Positions 17,593 to 26,755 of a DNA stretch of 64,000 nt are shown piece by piece. This DNA is from Bradyrhizobium sp. AZCC 1693 (lineage in GTDB: Bacteria; Pseudomonadota; Alphaproteobacteria; Rhizobiales; Xanthobacteraceae). The notes under the pieces were generated by a model, which did not search any database, was not told where the DNA came from, and was given only the letters and a program-made list of their open reading frames with translations. Position 1 is the first letter of the stretch. Each line of letters opens with the position of its first letter. The position numbers were made by a program, and so were the translations under genes. The stretch covers positions 3,658,001 through 3,722,000 of the forward strand of contig NZ_JAZHSD010000001.1 of NCBI RefSeq assembly GCF_036924745.1. The letters are read 5' to 3'.

Positions 17593-20379
17593 CTAATGGC
17601 CGTTGGAGCGCCGGTTCATTTCCTCCAGAAGCTCGCGCATTGCATCGAACTGCGTGCCGAAGCCCTTCCAATCTCCGGACTTCAATCGCTCCACTGCCTG
17701 ATTGTAGCGATCCAGCGCCTCCCGTGCCTGACTTGCCGCCGGGCCTGTGACGGGCCTCTCCTCTGTCGTGGTTGAAACTGCCGGCGCAGCGCCAGGCTCC
17801 ATGAACAGCGCTGACAAGGCCTCGGCGAGGGTCTCCTTCATCACCACGTGTTCGCCATAGGCTGCGATCACGCGTTTCAGCTCCGGCAGGTGTCCGTGCT
17901 CCGCTCGCAGATAGAGCGGCGTTACATAAAGGATCGAGTTCTCGATCGGGATCACAAGCAGGTTCGCACCGCGGATCACCCGCGAGCCCATCTGATTCCA
18001 CAGCGTGATTTGTTGCGATATCTCGGTACTCTGGTTGATCCGCGCTTCGATCTGGAACGGTCCGTAGACGAGTTTCTCCTTGGGAAACTCGTAGACGATC
18101 AGCTTGCCGTAGTCGGGCGGGTCGCAGCGCGCGGCGAGCCACGCGATCATGTTGTCGCGGCGGCTGGGCACCATCGGAAGCATGAGGAAGAACTCGGCCT
18201 GCGGCTCGCCGGGCAGCCGCATGATGATGTAGTAAGGGGCCATTGTTGCAACGCCGCCGCCGCCCGGCTGGCGCGGGAACTGCCAGAGATCTTCGCGATT
18301 ATAGAAAACGTCGGCCGCTTCCATGTGGTAGGTCTGATAGAGCCGCGCCTGAATCAGGAACAGATCCTCCGGATAGCGAATGTGCTTCTGCAGGTCCGCG
18401 GGCATAGCCGAGAACGGCTTGAACAAGGTCGGAAAAATACGCTGGAAGGTTGCGGCGACCGGGTCGCCGGCGTCCATCAGATAAAAATCGACGGTTCCGT
18501 TATAGGCATCGACGATAACCTTCACCGAATTGCGAATGTAGTTGAGATTCAGCTCTTGCTCCGGCTGTGCATATGGGAAATAGGAACTCACCGTATAGGC
18601 ATCCTGCATCCAGAACATCCGCCCATCGCTGATGACCAGATAAGGATCGTGATCGAGCCTGAGGAAGGGAGCGATCGTTGCTACCCGTTGCTGGATATTG
18701 CGACGGATCATGATCCGGCTGTCGGCGGTGATGTAGCTTGAGAGCAGCAGGTTCGGGTCGTTGAAGTAATAAGCAAACAGGCCTCTCCACACCATCGATC
18801 CGATCGGAACGCCACCGGCGCCGTCATAGGCCGCGTAGACATTGTCCTTTCCCTTTGGATAGTCGAACTCAGGTGTGCTCCCTTTGACGATGACGTAACT
18901 GTCGTGCTCTTCGCCGTAGTAGATGCGCGGTTCGCGGATCTGGGGGCCGCCGTCCGCAACAGGGGGTATGTCGCGCAAATAAAAGAATGGCAGCCCTTCG
19001 CTACTCTTGCGAGTGACCGGGCTCATCACCGCGCCGGTGCCGTGAGTAAACAGTACATGGCGGTTCACCCATGTCTGGGCATTCGGCGGCAACAAGGAGG
19101 GCCGCAGTTCGCGGGCCGAGATCATGACGCTTTGGTAGGAGCCATCGAGCCAATAGCGATCAACGTCAAGATGATGGAATTTGTAGTAGGTGCGGATCTC
19201 CTGCAGCTGCGCGTAGGTGTCCGACAAGGGCTGCCAGTCCCACAGCCTGATATTCTCGATTGTCGCCTTGTTGGCGTCGAGCGTCTTGAAGGTAAGCTTC
19301 TGTTCGGCAGCAAACGGCTTGGCTGCGATCTGATCGAGATTGTATGCCTGCCGGGTGAGCGCGATGTTTCGTTCAATGTAGGGCTTCTCCAGCTCCAACT
19401 CGCTTGGTTTGACGAAGAACTGCCGGAACAACACGGGCGCTATGCCGGACAGCACGAGCGAGCCGACAACGACAAGCATGACCATGGCGACAGGAAGCCG
19501 GTAGGTCCTGGCCCGGAGGTTTGCCAACGCGGCAACCGCCGCGGCGATCGACAGCCCGATCATTAGCCAAAGGCCCGGCAGCCCCACATGCACATCGGTG
19601 TAACTGGCGCCGACGACGACGCCGTTGTCGCCATAGAGCAGCAGATAACGGTCGAGAACGTACGACCAGGCCTTCACGATGAAGAGGAGAGCAAGCAGCG
19701 CCGAACCGTGAGCGATTGCCGTCGTCGACATCGATCGGCGATGAATGTCGTATTCGATCTCGCCGTGCACCCAGTAGATCGCTGCGGCGAAAAGCGCGCT
19801 CAGAACGAGTGTGAGCAGCATCCAGTTTTTGACGAGGATATAGGCCGGCAGCACGAAGAGATAGAAACTGATATCCTTGTTGAAGAGCGGGTCGTCTGCG
19901 CCGTAGGGGACGTGATAGAAAAACTGCAGGATGACGCCCCAATTGCCGGCTTCTGCCGCGGCAACCAGCAGAGCGAGCAAACCTGCACCGCCCGCGATAA
20001 TCCGGGACCATGGCAGCCGATCGCGCACGACCGCCAGCAGGTCGGGCGGCGGCATATTGCCCGCAAGATTCCACACGAAGGCCGCGACGGATTGGGTCGG
20101 CCGCCGCCGGGCAAAGTGCAACGCGAGCCATCCGTTCAACCAAAGGACGAGCCCAGTCCCGGTCCAGACTGAAAAAAGAACGACGGCTTTGGCGCCGATC
20201 GTCGTCCAAAAGACCTGCGGATAACCGATCGCGGAAAACCACAGCCAGTCAACCAGAAAGTCGCTCGTGAGCCAGAGCAGGATCAGGCAAATCCCAACGA
20301 AGAAGGCCGCAATCGCGGACCCGACCACGGCGCTTTGCCTTGGTACCTTCCGTTCGGGTCCGGTAATCCCGATCGTCAT
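17593..20379 (-). CDS. UPF0182 family membrane protein
   Basis: 928 aa from the ATG at 20379; an open extension to 20499 has no support. The first 330 residues hold about seven membrane helices, the first being VVGSAIAAFFVGICLILLW, followed by FSAIGYPQVFWTT, a UPF0182 signature region. The rest is a large domain with RDIPPVADGGPQIREPRIYYGE, FSAMPADLQKHIRYPEDLFLIQ and IARINQSTEISQ-like text, all typical of COG1615. The biochemical role of the family is unknown. The C-terminal tail (about residues 870-928) is charged and low in order. It is convergent with NAD-GDH. Confidence 0.93.
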   Translation of the reverse strand: MTIGITGPERKVPRQSAVVGSAIAAFFVGICLILLWLTSDFLVDWLWFSAIGYPQVFWTTIGAKAVVLFSVWTGTGLVLWLNGWLALHFARRRPTQSVAAFVWNLAGNMPPPDLLAVVRDRLPWSRIIAGGAGLLALLVAAAEAGNWGVILQFFYHVPYGADDPLFNKDISFYLFVLPAYILVKNWMLLTLVLSALFAAAIYWVHGEIEYDIHRRSMSTTAIAHGSALLALLFIVKAWSYVLDRYLLLYGDNGVVVGASYTDVHVGLPGLWLMIGLSIAAAVAALANLRARTYRLPVAMVMLVVVGSLVLSGIAPVLFRQFFVKPSELELEKPYIERNIALTRQAYNLDQIAAKPFAAEQKLTFKTLDANKATIENIRLWDWQPLSDTYAQLQEIRTYYKFHHLDVDRYWLDGSYQSVMISARELRPSLLPPNAQTWVNRHVLFTHGTGAVMSPVTRKSSEGLPFFYLRDIPPVADGGPQIREPRIYYGEEHDSYVIVKGSTPEFDYPKGKDNVYAAYDGAGGVPIGSMVWRGLFAYYFNDPNLLLSSYITADSRIMIRRNIQQRVATIAPFLRLDHDPYLVISDGRMFWMQDAYTVSSYFPYAQPEQELNLNYIRNSVKVIVDAYNGTVDFYLMDAGDPVAATFQRIFPTLFKPFSAMPADLQKHIRYPEDLFLIQARLYQTYHMEAADVFYNREDLWQFPRQPGGGGVATMAPYYIIMRLPGEPQAEFFLMLPMVPSRRDNMIAWLAARCDPPDYGKLIVYEFPKEKLVYGPFQIEARINQSTEISQQITLWNQMGSRVIRGANLLVIPIENSILYVTPLYLRAEHGHLPELKRVIAAYGEHVVMKETLAEALSALFMEPGAAPAVSTTTEERPVTGPAASQAREALDRYNQAVERLKSGDWKGFGTQFDAMRELLEEMNRRSNGH

Positions 20380-20646
20380 GGCTTGATCATAGCGGAAATG
20401 CGGGACGCGTGCCGGTTTATTCGCGGTAGGGACTGCGCCTCGAGACGGGGGGCGCGGACGCTCGGAACTCCGTCGCCCCCCGAACCGCCAAGGTAGCAAA
20501 TCGAGTCGCCGACCTTCGCGGGTTGCTGATCATGCAGGATGCGCGGACCAGGCTGGTTCCGGTCGATCCGAACGCGGGCGCGCGGACAGGTGCAGTTCAG
20601 CCTATCGACGTAGCCTGGCCTACCTGTGACAAAGACGTTGTTTGCA

Positions 20647-21363
20647 TCACCGCGCATCTGCCAAGGCCTGCGGCTCGACCAGCAGACCTTGTCGTTCGTA
20701 ACGGCGACGGGACTTGCTGAAGCGCACGACCACAGCATATCGGATGCTTTTCGCTTTCATGCGCCGCGTGAGCAGGGCATCGCCCGCCGGCAGAAACTCG
20801 AGATCATCGAGGCCAACGCAGCGCAGGCACGCCGGGCCAGGATTCTCCATCATCAATAGATCGCCGGTGCCGCCGCACCGATGGCATCGCCACTCTGCGT
20901 TCATCGGCTGGACGACCACCAGTTCCGGGGCGCGGCTTGCCTTTTCCGCCAGGCGCTCACGCTTCTTCTCGGAAAGCTCCGGCGACACCCAATGGGTCCG
21001 GTACGACGCCTCGATCGCGGGATTTCCGCTTCGGCTGAAGCGCAGCGCCTGACGCCGCGGCGTACGGCCGACATACGCCGTCTCGCTTGCGAACAATCCT
21101 CGCGCGGTCGCCCAGGATCGGAAAAGCTTCATGGCCTCCGAGATGCGCGGCAGATTGGTCCGGACAACTCCCTCCAGGCACTCGATCTGCCCGCGGCGCC
21201 AGCGTTCCACCGCTTCAGGATCGAGCCACCCGATCCCGACGAGGATGTCGATGGCGCTCACAAAGTGCCGGGCGGCAAGCGCCGCTTCGCCCGCCCTGGC
21301 GACACGATCAGCAAGTGGAACTTTATTCTTCCGGCTCATCTTGTGGTCGAACTCGTTGTTCAC
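20647..21363 (-). CDS. hypothetical zinc-ribbon protein
   Basis: 238 aa if the GTG at 21363 is used; an ATG at 21339 gives 230 aa. The middle is basic and helical. Around residue 159 it has a Cys pair arrangement CHRCGG...ACLRC spaced as a zinc ribbon, followed by the C-terminal segment RRRYERQGLLVEPQAL, which ends soon after. I do not recognise a named family. The abrupt end after ALADAR may be a C-terminal truncation. It lies 18 nt behind the frameshifted end of the 2OG-oxygenase gene on the same strand, so the two probably form an operon. A nucleic-acid-binding role is only a guess from the zinc ribbon and charge. Confidence 0.65.
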   Translation of the reverse strand: MNNEFDHKMSRKNKVPLADRVARAGEAALAARHFVSAIDILVGIGWLDPEAVERWRRGQIECLEGVVRTNLPRISEAMKLFRSWATARGLFASETAYVGRTPRRQALRFSRSGNPAIEASYRTHWVSPELSEKKRERLAEKASRAPELVVVQPMNAEWRCHRCGGTGDLLMMENPGPACLRCVGLDDLEFLPAGDALLTRRMKAKSIRYAVVVRFSKSRRRYERQGLLVEPQALADAR

Positions 21364-21381
21364 CGCGGTGCAAGACCAACC

Positions 21382-21609
21382 TCATCCGCCCAGCGCCGAC
21401 ACATGTTCCAGATCCTGCCGGCGCTGCATCGCGCGCCGTTCGTAACTGGCCTGGTTCTTGGTGGCGACCAGCGTGTGGGGACTGCCGCGCCTTTCGGTCG
21501 TCAGGTCAAGGTCGCACGCCGCGCTCCGAACACTTCCCTCGACATGGCTCCTCCGATCCTGGACAGCCTTCAGGCGCCATTGCTTTTGATCCGGCGCAGC
21601 CAGCAGTCG
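21382..21609 (-). pseudogene. out-of-frame C-terminus of the 2OG oxygenase gene
   Basis: In the -1 frame relative to the oxygenase, this stretch reads LLAAPDQKQWRLKAVQDRR, then SHVEGSVRSAACDLDLTTERRG and ends LEHVSALGG. It continues naturally after the CTCGDC zinc-type motif of the upstream frame: adding one base near 21607 would restore GDC-LAAPDQ. It has no start of its own. It shows that the oxygenase gene has lost one base (or that the sequence has an error). Confidence 0.8.
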
Positions 21610-23630
21610 CCACAAGTGCATTTGAGCGGGTTAGTCCTGGTCCAATCCCGTGGCGCCTCCAGCGGCTGTGCGATGCGCCTGCGCAGGTGGTCGAGGGCCG
21701 CCTCATGGAGCCGCCCCACCGCCGGCCAAGCCTTGTCCTCCACAAGCCTGGCAATCGCGAGAGCAGCGGGGACCAGCACGTCGTCCGGCTTGTATGTCTG
21801 CGGCCAGGCCAGCAGGTGCCCGATCGCACGGGCCGCGAGCCCCGCATCGATCCGGCTCGTCGCCGTCAGAAGATCGACGACGAAGCCTGGCTTCACCGGC
21901 GTTGGCCGGGCCCAGGTGTCGACCTGCTCCCGCTTCGCCGGGTCGCCCTGCAAGGCATTTATCAACGCTACGCCGATCTGCTCCAGGTCGCCCGTCACAC
22001 CCGTCGGCGCCCCGACGCAGACCCGCAGCAGATCGCCACAGGCGCTGAGATGGGCCGAAGCGTTGCGCCCGACAATCCGGGCCAGCAACTCCGTTGCGCG
22101 CGGGGCCGAAAGCAGGGCGGCGGCGCGCACGATCGCCCCGTTGTCGGGCGCGGCGTAATTGCCTTCCGCGGACAGCCCGGCGAGAAACGCTTCGATGTGC
22201 TTCACGTTTCCCAGCCGGATCTGCAGATCGAGCATTCGGCAGGCTTCGGAGTCGCCGTCCTCCCGCCAACGCGAGCGGGACCAGGAGAGCAGCATGTGCC
22301 GCGAAAGCTCATCGGCCTCACGCCACAACTGCGACTGGATCGATGCGTCGCTCCTCTCCCAGCGCGCCGTCAAATCTTCGAGATACGGCAGCGTCGTGCG
22401 AAGGCCGGCCTGATTCAGCACCGCGAGCCTCCGCGCGGTCGGCCACAACACGAAGCCGGCACGGCTATAGGTGCGCTCGAAGGACGCGCCTTCGTTGCCC
22501 GTCGCCTCGTGAAAATGCTGCTCGTCCGGCGTCAGATCCTCAAAGGCGTCGGGTGGGCACAGCTCGTCCTCGGCAAATGGAAAATCGTCGATCCCCGCCT
22601 CGCCGCCATCCGGACGCCGCCACTCCGACAAGACGAGCGCCCGGTCGATGATCTCGGCAACCTCGAATTCTTCGTCGTCGTCCTCCTCCTCGTCGCGGCT
22701 CCGGCGGCGACGGCCGTAATAGCCGGTATGTTCGGCGCTGCCGCTCTCTTCGATCGACACGAGAGCGAGGTGGAGGTCGCAATCCGCCTCGACGGCTGCT
22801 TTGACCGGCACAGAGGCCACGCCCGCATCGGCACCTTTGAGTGCACTGAACGACAGCTCCGCCGGCGTGTAGGCATGCTGCAGGGGCAGGATCAGCTTGT
22901 CAGGCTCGTCCTCCGCGCTCGCCCAGTTCCGCAGCAACTCCACCACCCGCCCGTGCTCTGCGCGATAGTCGGGCGGCTTCAGCGCGCGCGTTTTGCCGAC
23001 GAAATGCAAATTATAGACTAGAACCAGGCGACATCCCGCCTCGACAGGTCGCACTTCATGCACGCAATCGGCATAGAAGGCCGCGAAGCCGATCTCCGAA
23101 GGTTCCTCCGGACGCGGGTCGAGCACCACCTCCCGTCCGAGATGCTTGATGACCAATTCGCCGCCGCTATGGGTCGAGGGCAGTACGAGCACCATCGTCG
23201 CGAACATGCCGGGGACCTTCTCGGTATCGCGATGGTCGACAAAGAAGCTGCCGGTTTCGTAGACAAGGAGCTTATAGAAGTCGGCCGCAACCGGGCCGCT
23301 CACGCCGAGCCCAAGGGCGATGTCGGCGACGAGCCCGGCCAGCGTCTTTTCCCAGTGGCGCCCTCCGATCCGAACCTTGGCGGAATCGACCTGCCAGGTT
23401 CTCCGGACCCCGCGATCGACCACCGTCTCCTCGCCCCGCCCATAGGGGGCTGCCTCGGCGATTGCGACGAGCCGCTCGGCCTGGACAGGCAGGATCGGAA
23501 AGGCGATCCTGCCGACACCGTCGACATCGATCGCCGGCATGAATATCTCCCGTATTCCGCCAACGCAAAAGTCGCCCGGACGCTCGACGGAACGAAGGCT
23601 GTCGAGCAACGCGCTACCGATCGACGACAT
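21570..23630 (-). CDS. 2OG-Fe(II) oxygenase, C-terminus frameshifted
   Basis: 686 aa as read, from the ATG at 23630. The N-terminal dioxygenase domain has the iron ligands H-x-D in FFVDHRDTEKVPGM (about residue 136) and a distal His in YADCVHEVRPVEAG (about 197), with the 2OG-binding Arg nearby in AGCRLVLVYNL. An acidic linker (DEEEDDDEEFE, about residues 305-316) leads to a long helical region and a Cys motif KCTCGDC at the end. It resembles the prolyl-hydroxylase-like group acting on proteins. The frame breaks right after the Cys motif; the remaining about 75 residues lie in the next frame (21382-21609). Activity may survive, since the catalytic domain is intact. Confidence 0.82.
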   Translation of the reverse strand: MSSIGSALLDSLRSVERPGDFCVGGIREIFMPAIDVDGVGRIAFPILPVQAERLVAIAEAAPYGRGEETVVDRGVRRTWQVDSAKVRIGGRHWEKTLAGLVADIALGLGVSGPVAADFYKLLVYETGSFFVDHRDTEKVPGMFATMVLVLPSTHSGGELVIKHLGREVVLDPRPEEPSEIGFAAFYADCVHEVRPVEAGCRLVLVYNLHFVGKTRALKPPDYRAEHGRVVELLRNWASAEDEPDKLILPLQHAYTPAELSFSALKGADAGVASVPVKAAVEADCDLHLALVSIEESGSAEHTGYYGRRRRSRDEEEDDDEEFEVAEIIDRALVLSEWRRPDGGEAGIDDFPFAEDELCPPDAFEDLTPDEQHFHEATGNEGASFERTYSRAGFVLWPTARRLAVLNQAGLRTTLPYLEDLTARWERSDASIQSQLWREADELSRHMLLSWSRSRWREDGDSEACRMLDLQIRLGNVKHIEAFLAGLSAEGNYAAPDNGAIVRAAALLSAPRATELLARIVGRNASAHLSACGDLLRVCVGAPTGVTGDLEQIGVALINALQGDPAKREQVDTWARPTPVKPGFVVDLLTATSRIDAGLAARAIGHLLAWPQTYKPDDVLVPAALAIARLVEDKAWPAVGRLHEAALDHLRRRIAQPLEAPRDWTRTNPLKCTCGDCWLRRIKSNGA

Positions 23631-23681
23631 GGCAACTCCCGGCAAGATGAACGGCGTTTGGTGGATGATCGAAAAGTCATC

Positions 23682-23719
23682 CAAGAGTCGGCGTGTTGGG
23701 CAAGAGTCGGCGTGTTGGG
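23682..23719. repeat. 19-bp perfect tandem duplication
   Basis: The unit CAAGAGTCGGCGTGTTGGG occurs at 23682-23700 and again at 23701-23719 with no mismatch. It sits 52-89 bp upstream of the oxygenase start, between that gene and the dead PIN gene. It could be two binding sites or a recent slippage duplication. Confidence 0.85.
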
Positions 23720-23722
23720 CCG

Positions 23723-24012
23723 TCAAACGATGATACGCAGCGAACGCACGCATGACAAATCGCGATCATGCGTCACCCGGGCGGCCGCGTTGACGACCAA
23801 GGGGGCTGCCGCCTGAACGGCGTCTGCCAGCTTGAGGCCGAGCGAAGCTCGCAACCTGGCCGTGCTTTCCACAATATCGACAAGCGCGGTCGGTTGCCAG
23901 GTTCAAGGATCGCACGATAGCGCCGGGCGCGCCTGCCGTCCGCAAGGGCGTCGGCCGGCGCTACGAGCAGAGATTCCACTTGGTGGAGCGGCAACGCATC
24001 AATATTCTGGGG
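23723..24012 (-). pseudogene. PIN-domain (VapC-like) toxin remnant
   Basis: Two frames together spell the C-terminal two thirds of a VapC-type PIN nuclease. The first frame reads LPLHQVESLLVAPADALADG, then RRARRYRAILEPGNRP; after a shift near 23885 the next frame reads ALVDIVESTARLRASLGLKL, ADAVQAAAPLVVNAA and VTHDRDLS, ending RSLRIIV. The last motifs (LKLxDAxxAA and THDRD) are the hallmark acidic residues of PIN domains. The N-terminal part with the first aspartate and any antitoxin gene are not visible. Not functional as read. Confidence 0.75.
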
Positions 24013-24061
24013 ACGAGCTCCGACCGAAATCCGGACGGAGCGCCAATCTCCCGAGCCCAGC

Positions 24062-24478
24062 ATGATCTCCGCAAATCTCCAGGTCGCTGCAATGAACCTT
24101 TCAGCCGACGCATTGTATGGAATGTCCGACATGGAACTGCTGGCGGCCTATGCGGAAGCCCGGCGGCAATTCGTGGAGAAGAAGTTCGCACGCGACACGC
24201 ATCGGGCACGGCTGGAGTGGATCAGGGCCAAGATGTTCGTCGGCGGCTCGGGCGGGGTGACCGAGCGCAACATGGCCATCGACGTTTCGGAGGAGATCGC
24301 CCGCAAGGGCCAGGAGTTGCGTGAGATGACACGCGACCTCGATCTGCTCAAGGTCGATGTCGATCTGATTGCGATCGCCATTCGATTTCGCGGCGAATCG
24401 GCGCCGAGCCGGGCGCATGCGGAAGACCTGGACGGCGATAGCGACCGCAAAGGCCATGACGCGACCGCGTCGAGTTGA
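24062..24478 (+). CDS. hypothetical coiled-coil protein
   Basis: 138 aa from the ATG at 24062; ATG 24092 is an alternative giving 128 aa. The sequence is helical and charged, with YAEARRQFVEKKFARDTHRA, a short Gly-rich turn FVGGSGGV, then a second helix ISEEIARKG-like (VSEEIARKGQELREMTRDLD). That pattern is a helical hairpin or coiled coil with a hydrophilic tail. I do not recognise the family. It lies in a degraded accessory region next to a dead PIN gene and an IS remnant, so it may be mobile-element cargo. Codon use looks normal for the window. Confidence 0.6.
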   Translation: MISANLQVAAMNLSADALYGMSDMELLAAYAEARRQFVEKKFARDTHRARLEWIRAKMFVGGSGGVTERNMAIDVSEEIARKGQELREMTRDLDLLKVDVDLIAIAIRFRGESAPSRAHAEDLDGDSDRKGHDATASS

Positions 24479-24756
24479 CGGCAAAGGGCAGCGGGCGCGG
24501 TTTGCAGGTCGGCTCGCGTCATCGTCAGGTAGAATTGTTGTCCGCGAGGCATCAGCATGGCGCGCCGCTCGGAACAAAACTACGAACTCTTATGTAGTTG
24601 AGATTTCAGCATAGTGCTGTCAGGCGCTCGCGGAATATTCATATGCAGGTCGGGCCATGCAAACTCGAGCACCCGCTACCATGCGTATCGCACCGTGCCT
24701 TTGCCGGCACAACTGCGGGTGACGTTGGAGAACTCCCCTTCGAAGGTGCGCGCTCT

Positions 24757-24939
24757 CAAAATATCGAAAACAACCCCATGCAAAGTAGCAGGCGACCGCC
24801 GGCGCTCGAATAGCAACTTGACACGTCGGGCAAATCAGGGGCATTTTTCGATTATTCCGAAATCCTGTACGCGCCCGTCGCCCCGCAATAGCGGGCGCGT
24901 CCGCCGCGATTGCAGCCGAAAAATCCTCACTCAATTGCA
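24757..24939. repeat. dispersed intergenic repeat, copy A
   Basis: About 183 bp that matches 52191-52379 almost base for base at its start (CAAAATATCGAAAACAACCC) and in the blocks ACACGTCGGGCAAATCA and CCCCGCAATAGCGGGCGCGT. The latter blocks can fold: ACGCGCCCG and CGGGCGCGT form a 9-bp stem at 24869-24900. Such long non-coding repeats are common between genes of Bradyrhizobium relatives. Their role is unknown; a structured RNA or a mobile unit are both possible. This copy abuts the IS3 remnant. Confidence 0.8.
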
Positions 24940-24945
24940 CCGGAT

Positions 24946-25075
24946 CCGCGATGCCCGCCGCCGCATCAATGGCTTCATCGCAGAGGTCTACAACAAGGAC
25001 CGGCTGCACTCGGCGCTCGGATACCAATCGCCGCTTGAGTTCGAAACCGCGTTCGCGCAAAACAAAGCACGATAA
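24946..25075 (+). mobile_element. IS3-family transposase 3' remnant
   Basis: The end of the open frame reads RRRINGFIAEVYNKDRLHSA, then LGYQSPLEFETAF. This is the C-terminus of an IS3-type OrfB integrase-core transposase (the usual pattern is VYNxxRLHSALGYxSPxEFE). The catalytic DDE part and OrfA are missing. It starts right where repeat copy A ends. Only a scar of the element is left. Confidence 0.85.
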
Positions 25076-25135
25076 CGCATCATGGCAACCGCACTGTCAC
25101 AGAAATTATCTGTGTCTCACTTATGGGGTGCAGTC

Positions 25136-25190
25136 CAGTGCACTCAAATTCCGTAAGAATTTCAGCGTAATTCTGTCACCGTAATTTCCG
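25136..25190. repeat. REP-like repeat, left copy
   Basis: Contains CAGTGCACTC, ATTCCGTAAGAATTTCA and CTGTCACCGTAATTTC. The same blocks recur at 26490-26562 beyond the other end of the following gene. The pair brackets a 1.3-kb segment. Confidence 0.65.
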
Positions 25191-25305
25191 GACTCTCAAT
25201 GATGGATGGCGGCGGCGGGGTTCCTCCTTGTACGGTCCCCAAGGTTGCAGCGGCCTCCAAATCTCAGGTGAAATCGGAGTTAGTGGATCGGGCTTAGGAA
25301 AAGTT

Positions 25306-26211
25306 TCATGGGTCATAAATCACACTCATGTGTGCGCCAAGCGACTTCAACATTTTGTCGACTTCATCTTGGCTGTCCGGGTAAGCTTCGTAGAAAATCT
25401 TCGCCTTGAACAATCTCGAATAATATCTAGGGTTTATGGTCCACGCGGTATCGCGGTAGACACCTGTTTCCATATACCGGCTAGACATGAGTTTCCGCAC
25501 ATAGAGACTGTCTGGGGGCGCAACGAATAGCGGGTCTACCGTTCTCTCCTTGAAAAACTGAGTCTGCGGCGGCGAATGCACGCTGTATGCAGATTGGTCC
25601 CCGAATGTCGCCTGCCCACATGGTCCACGCAGCAACTTCTTCGGCTCTCCCTCGCGCGGCTTCGCTAAAAAAGTACAAAACGGCTGATTTGGATCGGCGC
25701 TTTGATAGTTGTGCCAAGCGACAAGAGTTCCCTTGAGCACATACGTTTGGTGAGACGCGATCAGAAAATATTCTGCACAGGCAGAAACGCAAAACTCGTA
25801 AACCACTACCGTCGCACGACGATCGCGTACAAGATTCGAAAGCGCAATCGCTGGTCCCGGATATCCTCCAGGACTTCGAACAACAAAAAGACCATCTTCT
25901 CTGAGGTCCGCAGCTGCCGAGACATCCATATTCTGTGAAACAGCACCGCTAAAGCACAGGACTTGCTTGTCGGGACTTAGGTTCATTGGGCTCGGGCGGA
26001 CATGTCGACGACAATATTCGACAGCGCGATAATATCTGTCCCTATCAAAAGATGCTTCCTGGGTGCGCCCTTCCGCCGGACAGAAGAAACATAATGCAAG
26101 CGATGCGAAAAGCAGCCACCTTCGAGCGGTTAAATGCTTCGACTCACATCCGAATCTCTTGGGCGCCACACCAGATCTCTGTTGCATTTCAACCCAACTC
26201 GCGCTCGTCAA
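25306..26211 (-). CDS. secreted ClpP-fold-like hypothetical protein
   Basis: 301 aa, with a signal segment RRWLLFASLALCFFCPAEG at about residues 30-48; a later start may be the real one. The centre has RSPGGYPGPAIALSNLVR, then VVVYEFCVSACAEYFLIAS. This is the pattern of periplasmic ClpP/crotonase-like proteins of the COG3904 type, with SxGG and xSACA where a serine nucleophile would lie. The C-terminal half is unrecognised. The gene is AT-richer than its neighbours and is bracketed by related repeats (25136 and 26480), so it looks acquired. A 14-bp palindrome lies 25 bp upstream. The substrate is unknown. Confidence 0.7.
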   Translation of the reverse strand: MTSASWVEMQQRSGVAPKRFGCESKHLTARRWLLFASLALCFFCPAEGRTQEASFDRDRYYRAVEYCRRHVRPSPMNLSPDKQVLCFSGAVSQNMDVSAAADLREDGLFVVRSPGGYPGPAIALSNLVRDRRATVVVYEFCVSACAEYFLIASHQTYVLKGTLVAWHNYQSADPNQPFCTFLAKPREGEPKKLLRGPCGQATFGDQSAYSVHSPPQTQFFKERTVDPLFVAPPDSLYVRKLMSSRYMETGVYRDTAWTINPRYYSRLFKAKIFYEAYPDSQDEVDKMLKSLGAHMSVIYDP

Positions 26212-26236
26212 AGCTCTTCAAGAGGCAAGAGGAACA

Positions 26237-26250
26237 AGTCACATGTGACT
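26237..26250. promoter_or_regulatory. 14-bp palindrome upstream of the secreted protein gene
   Basis: AGTCACATGTGACT is a perfect palindrome located 25 bp before the gene start at 26211 (minus strand). It could be an operator. No matching regulator is adjacent. Confidence 0.4.
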
Positions 26251-26479
26251 GCGAAAGACCGACCCGTCCGGCGGATCGATGGCCGGCCGATCTGCATGAT
26301 TGTCCCCTGAAGCTGATGTCATGTCGCGTGGGAAAACAAGCTCAATGAACTACGGATGCCCGGGCTCAGAGCGTTAGTCAGGGAGAGTCAGTCATTCCCG
26401 CAGCCCCTGCTCTTGTTCTACCTCCGCCTGCGGCATCATGATGCCGCAACCTGGGCGAAAGAGGATTACGGATTACGGG

Positions 26480-26562
26480 ATTACGGTGACAGTGCACTCA
26501 GATTCCGTAAGAATTTCATGCACTGTCACCGTAATTCCGCAATTCTGTCACCGTAATTCCCT
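26480..26562. repeat. REP-like inverted repeat
   Basis: ATTACGGTGACAGTGCA (26480-26496) and TGCACTGTCACCGTAAT (26519-26535) form a perfect 17-bp stem around a 22-nt loop; a third partial copy CTGTCACCGTAATTCC follows at about 26546-26561. Sequences of this kind accompany REP-associated tyrosine transposases in other bacteria, though no such gene is present here. The rest of 26251-26755 holds no gene I can support. Confidence 0.7.
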
Positions 26563-26755
26563 GCCGACGCTTCGCCCATGCTCTCGCGAGCATGCACGCA
26601 CGGCTCGGGGCCGATGTGGATTGCTACTTCTTCATCGCAGTGGACTTGCACCACCTACTCCTTGCCGGTCTCCCGGCGCACTCACCGTAATTCCAATCCA
26701 TATCGATCGTTGCTGCTCCCCCCTGCAGGCGAGGAGCAGGAAGTTTTGTTCGAGC

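Noticed and set aside
21087..23021. 644-aa plus-strand frame over the oxygenase gene
   Set aside because: Antisense to a gene with iron-ligand motifs; no domain of its own.
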